Shown here in pieces: positions 1 through 11,575 of a stretch of DNA of 64,000 nt. The stretch spans positions 20,837,064 through 20,901,063 of the forward strand of contig OX637397.1 of NCBI GenBank assembly GCA_951799425.1. Reading direction: 5' to 3'. This DNA is from Ilex aquifolium. Taxonomy: Eukaryota; Streptophyta; Magnoliopsida; Aquifoliales; Aquifoliaceae. The notes beneath the pieces are model-generated. The model had not been told where the DNA came from and did not search any database. It was given only the letters and a program-made list of their open reading frames with translations. Position 1 is the stretch's first letter, and every line of letters starts with the position of its first letter. The translations under genes and the position numbers were made by a program.

Positions 1-246
1 ACATCGACGAGGATGATTGAGTGGAGATTTTGCTCTCTATCCCCTGAAACCAACAAAGAAAAGTTCAATAACTAATCAATCAAAGAGAAATTACAAAAAA
101 AAAAAAAGAAGCACAGAAATAAGCAAAGAAAATTTTCACAAGAAAGTTAGAGAAAATATCCTAATACTAGAAATGGACCCCTACCTAAAGGCACTATGTA
201 ACAAAACCAAAAGATAAAATTTATCCCATAAATCACTAGTGGAATC
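1..246. other. Unassigned A-rich flank left of the Copia array
   Basis: No gene is recognised here. The stretch is A-rich, with a run of A near 90-105, and its short open frame has no recognisable domain. It ends where the first Copia LTR begins. It may be host DNA or the tail of an older element. Confidence 0.4.
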
Positions 247-1580
247 TATTAGATCATATATTGTAATTGGCTAATTTTGTGAAGTTTATCTAAATCTCAA
301 CCTATTTCATGGTTAGGATGTTACAACGATAAAGATCTGAAAGAATCAAATGAAAGGGAGGAGATCATACTTCAAGCTACATTAAAAGAACTCTTTGTAT
401 GCACCTTCTTGCTTAGGACAAAGATTAATGACCTTAGAGACCTAATTTATTAGATTTAGGATGATTAGTGTTAAGATGAAATCGGTGTTGATCCGTGTAT
501 GGCTCCAAAGTGTTTTTGAAAGAAAATTTTTCTAACTCAATTTTGTGTTTTGAAAACATAGTTTGAGCCATTATTGAACCCCTCTTGAGCAACACCCTTT
601 AGTATTCAAGATGACTAGTTTTTTACTTGGTTTTAGACTTAAGAAACTAGTAGGGACCCCCTATGTCCAATAGCCTGCGCTAGAACTGTCTCTAAAGGCT
701 GCTCGAGCGATCTTGAGATGGCTCGAGTGATCTTGAGGTCGGTTGAGCGATCCTTGCTTTGCAGTTCTGGTTTGATTCCAAATTTTATTCAAGTGACCAT
801 CGCCCTCCCACTGCTCAAGTGGTCATTCACGAATTTGTATTTTATTTCACCCCAAGACAAACCCTAATCTAATCCTATAAATAGATGGAGGACTTCCCAA
901 CCTAGGGTAAGTCTCTTATAAACCTTTTGAGAGAGAAATTAGTCTATCTTACATCTTGAGAGCTTCACCACGACCCTAGATCCCTAAAATCCAAATACTA
1001 CCATCTTGTGATTCCTATCCAATCTCAAAAATTGGAAAATAAGAACTTGATTGGTTAAACCAAACCCATTGAAAGTTTTCATACCAATGATCTTGGTAGA
1101 GAAGATCGCTTGAGGCCTAAACGAATTGTGCAGTGTGGAGTTCAAGTGAAGCAATCCATAACTTCGAAGAGAGACTTTTGGTGGAGAGGTATATTGAAGA
1201 AAATAAGCATCTAACCATGGTATTGGTTGACGTATAAGACTCCAGTACTTGTAAACTAACTTTGAAATAGTGGATTAGACTTTGGTAAACCCTAGAGAGG
1301 TTTCTCATGTTTCACCATGAGATATGAAGTGTTGAGCGTTGAAATTGATATAATCAATATACCAATCTTCATGGGTATAATGTGTTGTGGTGGTTGAAAA
1401 GGGATTCTCACGTTAAATTGACATATCATTGTAAGAAGAGGTAATTGAGGTAGAGTTAGATTAATATTGGTAGTTGTTGAAGATTAATTTTAATTGACCT
1501 ATTCACACCCCTCTAGGTACTATCTAGCAACCCACATGTTTAATAATCGTGAGAAAAGATCCACATAATTTTCCTGCAAT
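247..1580 (+). repeat. Sirevirus-like Copia LTR 1 (5' LTR of copy A)
   Basis: This is the first of four same-orientation LTRs of one family. It starts TATTAGATCATAT, a decayed form of the TGTTAGATCAT that opens LTR2 and LTR4. It ends just before a tRNA-iMet primer-binding site. About 200 bp present in LTR2 (around 6430-6560) is missing near 1300, so it is shorter than LTR2 (1569 bp). The U3 part has repeated CpG-rich motifs of the type GCTCGAGCGATC at about 700-755. The promoter-like CCTATAAATAG is near 877. Sequence similarity to LTR2 is seen directly; the family name is inferred from pol and from the polypurine runs in copy C. Confidence 0.8.
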
Positions 1581-1582
1581 AA

Positions 1583-1595
1583 TTGGTATCAGAGC
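1583..1595 (+). promoter_or_regulatory. Primer-binding site, tRNA-iMet type (copy A)
   Basis: TTGGTATCAGAGC follows LTR1 directly. It is complementary to the 3' end of initiator tRNA-Met, the usual primer of plant Copia and many Gypsy elements. It fixes the LTR1 boundary and the direction of the element. Confidence 0.85.
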
Positions 1596-1689
1596 GTGGT
1601 TACCCTAAGATTGCATGAGACACTTGTAGGCACATTTTGTTGTTGCTTACATTCCCAGTTGAGTATGGTTGCATCATCATGACTTGTGT

Positions 1690-4440
1690 TTTGTAGTGCA
1701 CACTTCTTTGAAAGACATAGTGGAAAATAAATGGTACTTTGATAGTGGTTTCTTAGGCACATGAATGGAGAGAAGTCTCATTTTTTTGTATTGGAGAAGT
1801 GTAGTGCTGTGACGATCACATTCGAAGATGGGAGTGTCTCCAAGGTTGTTGGAAAAGATTCCGTTCAACCATTGGGCATGCCAAAGTTAGATAATGTCCG
1901 CTATGTGGAAGGGTTAAAAGCTACATCAACAGTATTAGCCAATTGTGTGATGATGGCAATGATATACACTTCACAAGAGATAAATGTACTCTGTTAAATG
2001 ATAAAATAGAATGTATATTAGAAGGGGTTAGGTCGGGAGATAATTGTTATTGCATATCTCTGAACTCTTCACTAGTGTGTCAAAGGGCAAGTGTTGAGGA
2101 TGTCATACTATAACACCAAAGGTTAGGTCACATGAACTATAAGGACCTTAACTGAATCACAAACAAGGAGCTTGTGAGGGGCGTACCTAAGTTAGGAAAG
2201 TCTACTACCAACGGTAGAAAGAAATAACAAAGTCATGCAAGAAATGGCACATGTCATAATTCATAGTAAGGCTTTGCCTGAGGGATTTTGGGTCGAGGCT
2301 ATGAACACTACATGTCACATTATCAACAGAGTCTACCTTAAGGTAATGACATTTGGAAAGAGAAAAATCCTAATGTGAAGTATTAATGAGTTTTTGGGAG
2401 CAAGTGCTACATCTTGAGGGAAGAGAGAATCTAGGCAAATTTGACTCCCGAAGCGATGAAAGAATCTTCCTTAGATACTCCAGTAATAGGAGAGCATATA
2501 GAGTATTTAATTTGAGAATATCTACTGTTATGGAATCCATAAATGTTTTCATTGATGACACGGGAGAGGAACTTGTGCTTGACAAAGAGGATGATGAGGG
2601 AACTAGTGCTTCAATAGGACATAAAGGTAAATCAGACCTTGCTTCTACCCCTCAAAGAAATGATGATCTTCTCATCAAACCAACAGCTTCGTGGGTTTGG
2701 GCCAGGCTCACACCTAGTGGCATCTTAGGAAACCCGTACAAAAGAATAAGGACTAGGCAACAACTTGAGGATGAATTGGGTCACAATTGTTATGTCTCCT
2801 CCTTGGAACCTAAGAATGTGAGTGCGACTCTTGAAGACGACAATTGTCTTATAGCAATGCAAGATGAGCTAAATCAATTCACACGAACTCATGTTTGAGA
2901 CTTGGTTCCTAGGCCTAAAGGCACCAATGTAATTGGAACCAAATATATTTTCAAAAATAAATCCTATGAAAATGGTATAGTTGTTAGCAACAAGGCTAGG
3001 TAGGTTGCACAAGGGTACACCCAAGTTGAAGCAATAGCCTTTTATGAGTCATTTTCACCAGTAGCTAGGCTAGAATCTTTGAGATTGCTTTTTGTCATGG
3101 CTTGTCACATGAAATTCAAGTTATATCAAATTGTTGGGAAAAGTGCATTTTTTAAGTAGTTCCTTCAAGAAAAGGTGTATGTGGAACAGCCAAAGGGTTT
3201 TGAAGACTCACATCATCCTAGGCATGTGTTTAAACTTAAGAAGGCACTCTTATCTACTTATCTTTTGAAAAAAGGGTTTTCTAGAGGTAATGTAGATAAG
3301 ACCTTATTTGTGAAGAGTTCTAAATGTGAACTTTTGATTTCCTAGGTATATGTTGATGATATTATTTTGGGTACAATATTTGATTCTCTTGCTTATAAAT
3401 TTAGTAAATTGATGAAATGAGTATGATGGGTGAACTGACTTTCTTTCTAGGCTTATAGGTTAAGCAAATGAAAAAGGAATTTTTGTCTCATAATCTAAAT
3501 GTGCAAGAGACCTAGTTAAGAAGTTTGGGTTAGAGTCAGCTAATCACTTTTGTACTCCCATGAGTACAATCACTAAGTTGAGTAAGGACACTCCAGACAA
3601 GGATGTTGATCACACGTTGTATCATAGCATGATAGGTAGTCTACTCTATGAGTTGACCTAATATTGCCTTTAAAATACATCTTCTTCATTAACATCATGG
3701 AAATGTTCCTCCATAGTTAGGGTTGTCAAACCAACTCTCACACGAGCTCCCAGAGGTTCATTCATCTGACCGTAAACTAGAGCCACTTTTGATTCGATAA
3801 TATTTTGTTCATTAATCATCCTAATTCTTATATGTGCACTGTATCAATCTTTCCCCAATTAGCCATCCTAGCTTGCTGTTAAATGAATCATTCAATATGT
3901 AAATGGAACTTTAGGGTATGGTATTTGGTATACCTTTGAGACTAATCTTGAGATTACTGGCTATTCTGATGTCAATTGGGCAGGGAATGTAGATGACCAT
4001 AAGAGCACTTCTGGTACGTGTTTTTACATTGGGAACAACTTAATCTTGGCAAAGTAAGTAAAAGAATTTCATATCACTTTCCGCTGCCGAGGCTAAGTAC
4101 GTTGTAGTGGGAAGTTGTTGCAAGCAATTACTTTGGTTAAAGCAAATGCTCTTCGACTACGGGATATCTCATGACACCTTGACAGTTTATTATGATAATT
4201 CTAGTGCCATAAATATTTCAAATAATCCCATTTAGCACTCAAGGACTAAGTATATTAATATAAATCACCGATTTATTCGTGAGTTTGTAGAGAACAAGGT
4301 GATCTCATTAGAATGTTTCCTAACTTAAGATCAGTTAGCCGATCTTCTCACAAAACCTTTGGAAGCCCCTAGATTTGAGACTCTTAGGAAATCTATAGGT
4401 GTTTGTGCACTTGAGTTAGATCTTGAGGAACTTAGCCCTA
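1690..4440 (+). pseudogene. Copia pol remnant, copy A (protease to RNase H)
   Basis: This is a decayed Copia polyprotein read in several frames. In order: a protease-like start (KWYFDSG near 1730), the GAG-pre-integrase region (HFTRDKC, QRLGHMNYKDLN, about 1970-2200), a short integrase end (EGFWVEAMNTTCHIINR, about 2275-2335), the linker, then reverse transcriptase from about 2900 (VAQGYTQVEA, VYVEQPKGFE, YVDDI near 3350). RNase H follows (TLYHSMIGSLLYEL; SDVNWAGNVDDHKSTSG; LADLLTKPLEAPRFE) and ends near 4440. Gag and most of the integrase core are deleted. A plastid-derived piece interrupts RNase H at about 3656-3830. Stops and frameshifts are frequent, so it cannot be functional. The strongly similar copy B lies downstream. 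Confidence 0.85.
3656..3830 (-). pseudogene. atpB: Plastid atpB fragment (NUPT) inside Copia RNase H
   Basis: Read on the minus strand, this stretch gives a frame with [20 protein letters not shown], then GARVRVGL, then HDVNEEDV. This is the part of ATP synthase beta around [14 protein letters not shown]. The residues SKVALVYGQ and DVNE fit plastid atpB better than the nuclear mitochondrial beta subunit, which has SKCALVYGQ and DAEGQDV at these places. It is about 58 codons long, decays at its 3' end (after DV) and has no start or stop of its own. Copy B reads straight from NLLYLTA to GVCARY-like sequence at this site, so the piece is an insertion of roughly 175 bp. It is non-functional. Confidence 0.8.
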
Positions 4441-5313
4441 GGAGCATTAATGAAATATCATACATTAGGGACTAAGTCCTTGGTATAATTTTTTTTTTTT
4501 GTTTATTTTTTATTTGTCTTTTTATAAGAAAAACCAAAAACAATAGAAACTGAAAACCCAAAAAGATTTTCTATGTCTAGTTTGACATTCTTTTTAGGAT
4601 TTATGGTAATAAATTAATTTTTTCTTTGTGGTTGCATGTTTATACATATTTTTCTGTTTATATGTTATTTGAAAAATACAAAACCATGAAAAAAGAAAAA
4701 AGCAAAAATATTTTCTTTTGTTTGTTTTTCTTTGTTGATCATGGTAATCACACTTTGGATTGATTTGTAGTTTATCCATCATTCAATCAAATTTTTGTGC
4801 ATTACTATGAGACCTATTAGGCAATAGAGAACTTAGTGGTTATAAATCATAGTGCATGATCCTTAAACCAATTTTCTTTTGCTTTGGCATTCTTGCATAA
4901 TGTGTTCTTTGTGAAAATTCGTAAAACTAAGAACAACCAACCATTCAACTTCATACTTTGGAGTCTTTCTAGATTGAATGATTAATGACATTATATAACT
5001 CTAAGTGTTGGTGATAGGTGAACATATGGTTAAAGGTTATTAAAGCTCCAATCCCTTAAAAGATGTCAAAGAGCCAAATATGTGAAAAGAGTCCAATGCG
5101 GGCAAATTTGAAAAGGTGAAGCATAAAATAAATGGATAAAAATAATTACCTGTGAATTGTTGAGAGTACTTATGCTAAATATTTATTGCTTATTTGTAAA
5201 GCTCAAAGAGCTCATGCTACACACGTTTAGAATCATATTTGTAAAGAATAGAATTCACAATCGTGCTAATTGAAGCCAAAGGAGTAAAAGGGATAAAAGA
5301 TATGGGGAGTGCC
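4441..5313 (+). other. Copia copy A 3' non-coding tail
   Basis: This stretch has no coding capacity. It holds T-rich runs (about 4490-4510) and the internal tail that precedes the next LTR. The purine-rich GATATGGGGAGTGCC just before 5314 is where a polypurine tract is expected, although it is poorly preserved. The last 50 bp recur right after LTR3 (11576-11625), and the whole segment recurs inverted at about 9447-10290. Confidence 0.65.
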
Positions 5314-6882
5314 TGTTAGATCATGTTTTTTTTATTGGCTAATTTTGTGGAGTCCATATAAATTTCAACCTATTACATGATCATGATGTTATAATGATGA
5401 AGATCTAAAAGCATCAATTGAAGGGAGGAGATCATGCATTAAATCTACATCAAAAGTACTATGTATACACATTCACGCTTAATACAAGGTAATGAACTAG
5501 AGACCTAAGATGATCCCTTGGTTTAATAAACTTAGGAGGATTAGTGTTAAAATTGATTCGGCATTTGACCCGAGTATTCTTCAAATAAAATTTTTCTAAA
5601 CCTTAGTGTGTTTTGAAAACAGAGAATTGAGCCATCATCAAATCCCTCTTGAGGAACATCCTTTCGTGTTTAAGAGGATAAGTTTTTTTACTTGGTTTTA
5701 GGCTTAAAAAACCAGTAGGGGTCCGCCTATGCTTGCTAGCATTTGTTAGAGTGGTCTCTTCATGAGTTAGGGGGAAAAATTAGGCAAAGGCTAAATGGAG
5801 GACAGCAAGGGGTCTCCCTCTGGGCCGCTCGAGTGTTCTCAAAGGTCGCTGGAGCGGTCCCCTGGCAGCTCGAATGGTCTCGCTCTTCTAGGACTGTTTG
5901 GAATTCATTTTTCATTCCAGTGACCACCACCCTATGACCGCCCTCCAATTGCTTGAAGCTGTCGTTCGTGAATTTGTGTTTTCTTGTTTACCAAGATTGC
6001 CCTTATTTTGGACCTATTAACAGGGAGAGTCTTTTTCAACCTAGAGTATCTCTTTTGCAAGCTAAATTCTAACCTCTTAAACTTTAGAGATCATACCACA
6101 ACCCTATATCCCTGTACCCAAAGGCTACCATCTAGTGATTCTCATCTAACCTTGCAACTTGGAGAAGAAAAATTGCTAGGTTGAAGACCAAACCCACTTG
6201 GAAATGTGCATACCGAGATTCTTAGGTGTGTCCTAGGAATGCTCGAGTCCTCTAGGATCCATTGCAGTGGAGAATCCTATAAGCTATCCAAAATGTCGAA
6301 GAGGTCCTTTGGAGGAGAGGCTTTTTGAAGGTAGTGAGCGTCTAACCATGGTATTGGTTTAGGTATATGACTACAGTACTTGTAAACTGATTTTGGGGTA
6401 GTACATTAGGCATTTGGTGAACCAAGAAAGGTTCCCCGCGATTTTTCCTAAGGGGGGTTTCTATGTCAATAAATTGCTTGTGTTCTTTATCATTTTTTTC
6501 ATATGCACTTGCAATTTGAGCACACGCTCACACTATATGTTTGATTCCATTATTTTTTGAATATTTATGTCATCCATAATTGCATGCTTGTGTTTGGGTC
6601 TTTGGGATTTTCATGTGAGATTAAGTGTTACACTACAAATTAATAAAATCAATACATCAATCTACATGGATGTTTTTGGTTGAGGTGGTTGAAAAAGGGT
6701 TCTCACACTTAACGATCATATCATTGTGTGATGAGGTAATTATGGTAGATTTAGATTAAAATTGGTGGCCATCTGAGCTTAAATTTTAATTAACCTATTC
6801 ACCCCCTCTAAGTAGTGATGTTTAATCCACGTGTATAATTGTGAGAGAAGATCCATATATATCTTCCCCTCCCAGAACAACA
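5314..6882 (+). repeat. Sirevirus-like Copia LTR 2 (shared by copies A and B)
   Basis: This is the best-preserved LTR of the array, 1569 bp, from TGTTAGATCATG to CAGAACAACA. It serves both as the 3' LTR of copy A and the 5' LTR of copy B, with no host DNA between. The U3 region has repeated CGCTCGAG/CGGTC motifs (about 5740-5880). U5 is T-rich and ends just before a primer-binding site. It was used here as the reference for mapping the broken LTR3 and LTR4. Confidence 0.85.
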
Positions 6883-6883
6883 A

Positions 6884-6896
6884 TTGGTATTAGAGT
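6884..6896 (+). promoter_or_regulatory. Primer-binding site, tRNA-iMet type (copy B)
   Basis: TTGGTATTAGAGT follows LTR2. It matches the copy A site with two C-to-T/G-like changes, consistent with decay. Confidence 0.75.
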
Positions 6897-6963
6897 ATGG
6901 TAGCCCTAAATTGTATTAGACACTTGAAGATATATTTTGTTTTTGCTTACACTCCTAGTTGAG

Positions 6964-8940
6964 TATGGCTGCATTATCGAGTCATGAGTTATGTTTTGTA
7001 GTGTACACTGCCTTGAAAGTCCAAGTGGATAATAAATGGTATATTGACAGTGGTTGTTCTAGGCACATGATTATAGAGAAATTCCTATTTTTCGTATTGG
7101 AAAAATGTAGTTGTGGGATGGTCACATTTGGAAATGGGAGTGCCTTCAAGGTTGTTGGAAATGGTTCAATTTAACCATTGGGCATGCCAAATTTGGATAA
7201 TTTTCTCTATGTGGAAGGGTTAAAAACTAACCTCATTAGTATTAGCCAATTGTGTGATGATGGCAATGTTGTACACTTCACGAGAGACAAATGCACTATG
7301 TTAAATGATAAAATGGAATGTCTCTTAGAAGGGGTTAGGTCGAGAGATAATTGTTATTGCATATCTCCGGGCCCTTCATTAGTGTGTCATACAACGAGTG
7401 TTGATGATGTCATATTTTTGCACCAAAGGTTAGGTCACATGAACTACAAGGACCTTAACCGAATTAAAAGTAAGGAGCTTGTGAGGGGAGTACCTAAGTA
7501 GGTAAGTCGTCTACCAAAGTGTGTGGTCCTTGTCAATTAGGGACACAAACTAAAGTTTCTCACAATAAAGTGAAGACCAACACAAATATAAGATCCCTAG
7601 AGCTTATTCGCATGGATCTCATGGGTCCTACACAGATTGAGAGCAGAAGATAAAGGTCAATGAGAACCTACTTCTACCCCTCAAAGATGATCTTCTCATC
7701 AAACAAACACCTTCGTGGGTTCAGGCTAAACACACACCGAGTGACATCTTTGGAAACCCGAAAAAATTGGTAAGGACTAGGATACAACTTGGAGATGATT
7801 TGGGACACAATTTCTATGCCTCCATGTTTCAACCCAAAAATGTGAGTGAGGATCTTGAAGATGACAATGACTTATTTCCATGCAAGAAGAGTTAAATCAA
7901 TTCACACGAAGTGATGTTTGGGATTTGGTACCTAAGCCTAAAAACATTAATGTAATTGAAACCAAATGGATTTTTAAAAATAAATCTGATAAAAATGGTG
8001 TAATTGTTAGGAACAAGGCTATGTTAATTGTACAAGGGTACACATAAGTTGAAGCACAAACTTTGATGAGACTTTTGCACCAGTAGTAAGGCTAGAATAT
8101 GTGAGATTACTTTTTGTCGTATATTTTCACATGAATTTCAATTTATATCAAATGGATGTGAAAAGTGCATTTTTAAATGATTTCTTTCAAGAAGAGGTCT
8201 ATGTGGAACAACCAAAGGGGTTCGAACACTCACATCATCCTAGGCATGTGTTTAAGCTTAAGAAGGCACTTTATGGGTTAAAAACAAGCTCCAAGAGCTT
8301 GGTATGAAAGGAAATATATTTATCTTTTTAAAAAAGAGTTTTCTACCGGTAGTGTAGATAAGACCTTATTTGTGAAGAGTGTTGAAGGTGAACTTTTGAT
8401 TGCCCAGGTATATGTTGATGATATTGTTTTTGGTTCCACATCTGATTTTCTTGCTTGTGATTTTAGTGAATTAAAGAAAATTGAATTTGAAATGAGCATG
8501 ATTGGTGAACTAACTTTCTTTCTAAGCTTGTAGGTTAAGCGAATGGAAAATGTCATTTTTTTTCTCAATCTAAATATGCAAGAGACCTAGTTTAGAAGTT
8601 TGGGTTGGAATCATCCAATCACTTACATACTCCCACAATCACTTACATACTCCCATGAGTATAAGCATCAAGTTGAGAAGGACACACCAGACACAAATGT
8701 TGATCATACATTGTATTGTAGCATCGTAGGTAACCTACTCTATCTCACTGCTAATTGAACAGATATTTGTCTTTAGTGTTGGTGTATGTGCACGGTATTA
8801 GTCTTGTCCCAAAGAGTCACACATGCTTGCGGTCAAACAAATTATTCATTATGTGAGAGGCACGTTAGGGTATGGTATTTGGTATACCTTCGAGACAAGT
8901 GCCAAGATTATTAGCTATTCTGATTCTGATTGGGCGGTCA
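6964..8940 (+). pseudogene. Copia pol remnant, copy B (protease to start of RNase H)
   Basis: This is a parallel copy of the copy A remnant. It starts near a Met codon (MAALSSHELCFVVYT), then has the protease-like WYIDSGCSRHM (about 7040) with the Asp-Ser-Gly triad. The GAG-pre-integrase frame at 7178-7501 is open (SISQLCDDG, LHQRLGHMNYKDLNRI). The integrase N-terminal part survives near 7516-7640 (CQLGTQTK, RMDLMGPTQIES) and the core is deleted. The linker and RT follow: WDLVPKPKN, YQMDVKSAFLN, EVYVEQPKGFE, YVDDIVFGS near 8410. RNase H begins (LYCSIVGNLLYLTAN) and breaks at SDSDWA near 8938. The remainder of RNase H is found inverted at 10735-10290. Stops and frameshifts make it non-functional. 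Confidence 0.85.
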
Positions 8941-10735
8941 TAGAGTGAGCCATGTGCTACCTTTCGTGACCTTTTCCCCATTTTCTGCTAAGTCATCAAG
9001 AGATCGCTCTAGCGAAGGTTAGCAAGCATAGGGCGGTCCTTACAAGTTTTTTAAGCCTAAAACCATGCAAAAACTTGTCCTCTTGAGCACTAAAGGGTGT
9101 TATTCAAAGAGGGGTCTGATTGTGACTTAACCTATGTTTTCAAAACACAAAATTGGTTGAAAAAAAAATTCTTTGAAAATCCCTAGGAGTTATAATCGGA
9201 TTGCTTCCAATTTTATTTTGCATCCTAAGTTAAAAATAACTAAGGTGTCATCTTAGATGTCTAAGTCATTACATTTGTCCTAAGCATGAAGGTGCATAAG
9301 AAGGTTGAATGATTTAGCTTTGACGCTTGATCTCCTCCCTTCAATGTAGCTTTCGGATCTTGACTTGATAGCATCATGACCATGAAAGTGGTTGAGATTT
9401 TACAATGGACTCCACGAAATTAGACAATTACAAACAAGATCTAACAAACACAATTGTGAATTTTGTACTTGTAAAAATGCTTCTAAACGTGTTTAACATG
9501 AGCTCTTTGAGGTTTTTAAATGAGCAATGAATTTTAAGTATAAGTACTCTCAAAAATTCAAGTGCAATTGATTTTAGTCATTTAATTATGTCTCATCTTT
9601 TTAAGTTTGTTCTCACTGCGCTCTTTTATCACATTTGGCTCTTTGACATCTTTTAAGGGATTGATGTTCAACTAACCGTTAGCCATGTGCTCACCTATCA
9701 CCAATACTTACAATCACATAAGGTCATTAATCGTTTAAACTAACAAGATTCCTAAGTATGAAGGTGAATGGTTGACATATCTTGATTTGAATTTTTCAAA
9801 GGAAAATACTATTCAAGCACGCTAGGATGAAAGAAACTTTGGTTCATGGATCATGCACTAAGATTTATGACCACAAAAGTTCTTTATCCTCTAATAAGAA
9901 TCATAGAAATGCACATTTCAACTTTGATTTAAAGATTAAATCATTATAAAGTAAATTAATATGATCAATAACAAAGAAAAACAAAAAAAAAAAAAAAATT
10001 TATATTTTTGGCTTTTTCTGTTTCCAATGTTTTTGAAATTTTCATATATCATATAAACAAAAAAAAAAAAAAAATGCACAACCATGCAATAAACAAAAAA
10101 TAATATAAAACAATTAATCATAAATCCTAAAAAGATTGTCAAACTTGAAATCCAAATTATTTTTGGGTTTTTCAATTTCTTATATTTTTGGTTTTTCAAA
10201 TTTTTAATGTTTTTGTGTTTTCATTTAAGAAAAAATAATCAAAAAAAAGAAAAGAAAATATATATACAAATGATTTAGTCCCTATTGTATGATGTTTTAT
10301 TAATGCTCCTAAGGCTAAGTTCCTTAAGAACTCACTCAACTGAACATACCTATGGATTTCCTAAAACTCTCAAATCTAGATGCATCCAATGGTTTTTTGA
10401 GAAGATCGGCTAATTGATCTTGAGTTTGAACATATTCCAATGATATCACCTAGTTCTCTATAAGCTCATGAATGAAGTGGTGACGTATATCAATGTGCTC
10501 AGTCCTTGAGTGCTGAATGAGATTCTTTGAAATGTTTATGGCATTGGAATTATCACAATAAATAGTCAAGGTACCATGAGATATCTGATAGTCAAAAAAA
10601 CATTTGCTTTAACTAAAATAATTGCGTACAACAACTACTTGCAACAATATATTCAGCCTCGGCAGTAGAAAGTGATATAGAATTTTGTTTCTTACTTTGC
10701 TAAGATACCAAGTTGTTCCCAATCTAAAAATTTTC
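8941..10735 (-). mobile_element. Inverted segment of copy B: RNase H end, 3' tail and first third of LTR3
   Basis: Read on the minus strand from 10735 down, the segment gives the rest of RNase H (10735-10290; starts at the IGNNLV position and includes the TKP-like end), then the T-rich 3' tail (to 9447), then an LTR that begins TGTTAGATC at 9446 and runs to about 8950. The LTR continues in the forward direction at 10736. Flipping this block back restores RNase H (SDSDWA to IGNNL) on one side and LTR3 on the other, with a loss of only tens of bases. The open frames within it are low-complexity Phe-rich products of poly-A/T, not genes. Confidence 0.8.
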
Positions 10736-11575
10736 TTATTTACTAAGACTACTCTAATCCCGGACCTATAAATATGGAGTTTCTTTTCCACATCTAAGTC
10801 AAGCCTTTAGAGAAATTTTTGTAGAAGGAATCTATCTTTTAGCCTTGAGAGCTTCCACTACAACCTAGGTCCCTAAGAATAAGTTTAACAAACCCATTGG
10901 TGTGTGCATATTGAGGATTGTTGGTGTACCCATAATTGCTCTAGGCCTAGATGAACTATGCAGTGGGGAAGTCCAAGTGAAGCTACACCAAACGTTGAAA
11001 AGAGAGTTTCAGCGAAGTGACATAACAATGAAAGAAGTATCTAGCCATGAGGATTGGTTGAGGTTTAAGATTCGATTATTTGTATGCTGACTTGGCATGT
11101 AGTGGATTAGGCTTTGGTGAACCCTAAGTGGTTTCCCGTGATTTTTCTTGAGGAGGGTTTTCTGCGTCAATAAATTGATTGTGTCTCTTATTGTAATTGT
11201 ATACACTTGCAATTATGAGCATACACGTACACTATGTGTTTGATATTTTGATTGTTTGATATCATATCATTCATAGTTGTGCAAATTGGATTCGTGGGAT
11301 TTTGGATCACCATGAGATTGATCTGATCGTATTAATTGCATATTAATTCAATCAAATGTCATGGGTGCTAAGGGTTGTTGGTGATTAAAGGGGCTCTCAT
11401 TGTTAATTTTCACATTCGATAGAGAAGAGGTAATTGAGGTAGATATAGGTTTTAATTTGTATTTATTGTGGGCTAAAATTGATAAAATTATTCACCCCCT
11501 ACATTAAGTGTCTTGGTCTCCATGTGTATAATCGTGAGGAAAGATCCACATTGGGTTCCCCCTTCCAGAACAACA
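10736..11575 (+). repeat. Sirevirus-like Copia LTR 3, forward part
   Basis: The sequence matches LTR2 from about 5980 to its end, including the promoter-like GGACCTATAAATATGG at about 10762 and the terminal CCAGAACAACA. The missing first third lies inverted at 8950-9446. No primer-binding site follows. The LTR joins straight to the distal end of an internal region. Confidence 0.8.

Noticed and set aside
3656..3830. Nuclear gene exon for mitochondrial ATP synthase beta
   Set aside because: Residue choices ([13 protein letters not shown]) match the plastid protein and there are no splice sites.
9936..10199. 87-codon Phe-rich minus-strand frame
   Set aside because: It comes from A runs in the inverted Copia tail.
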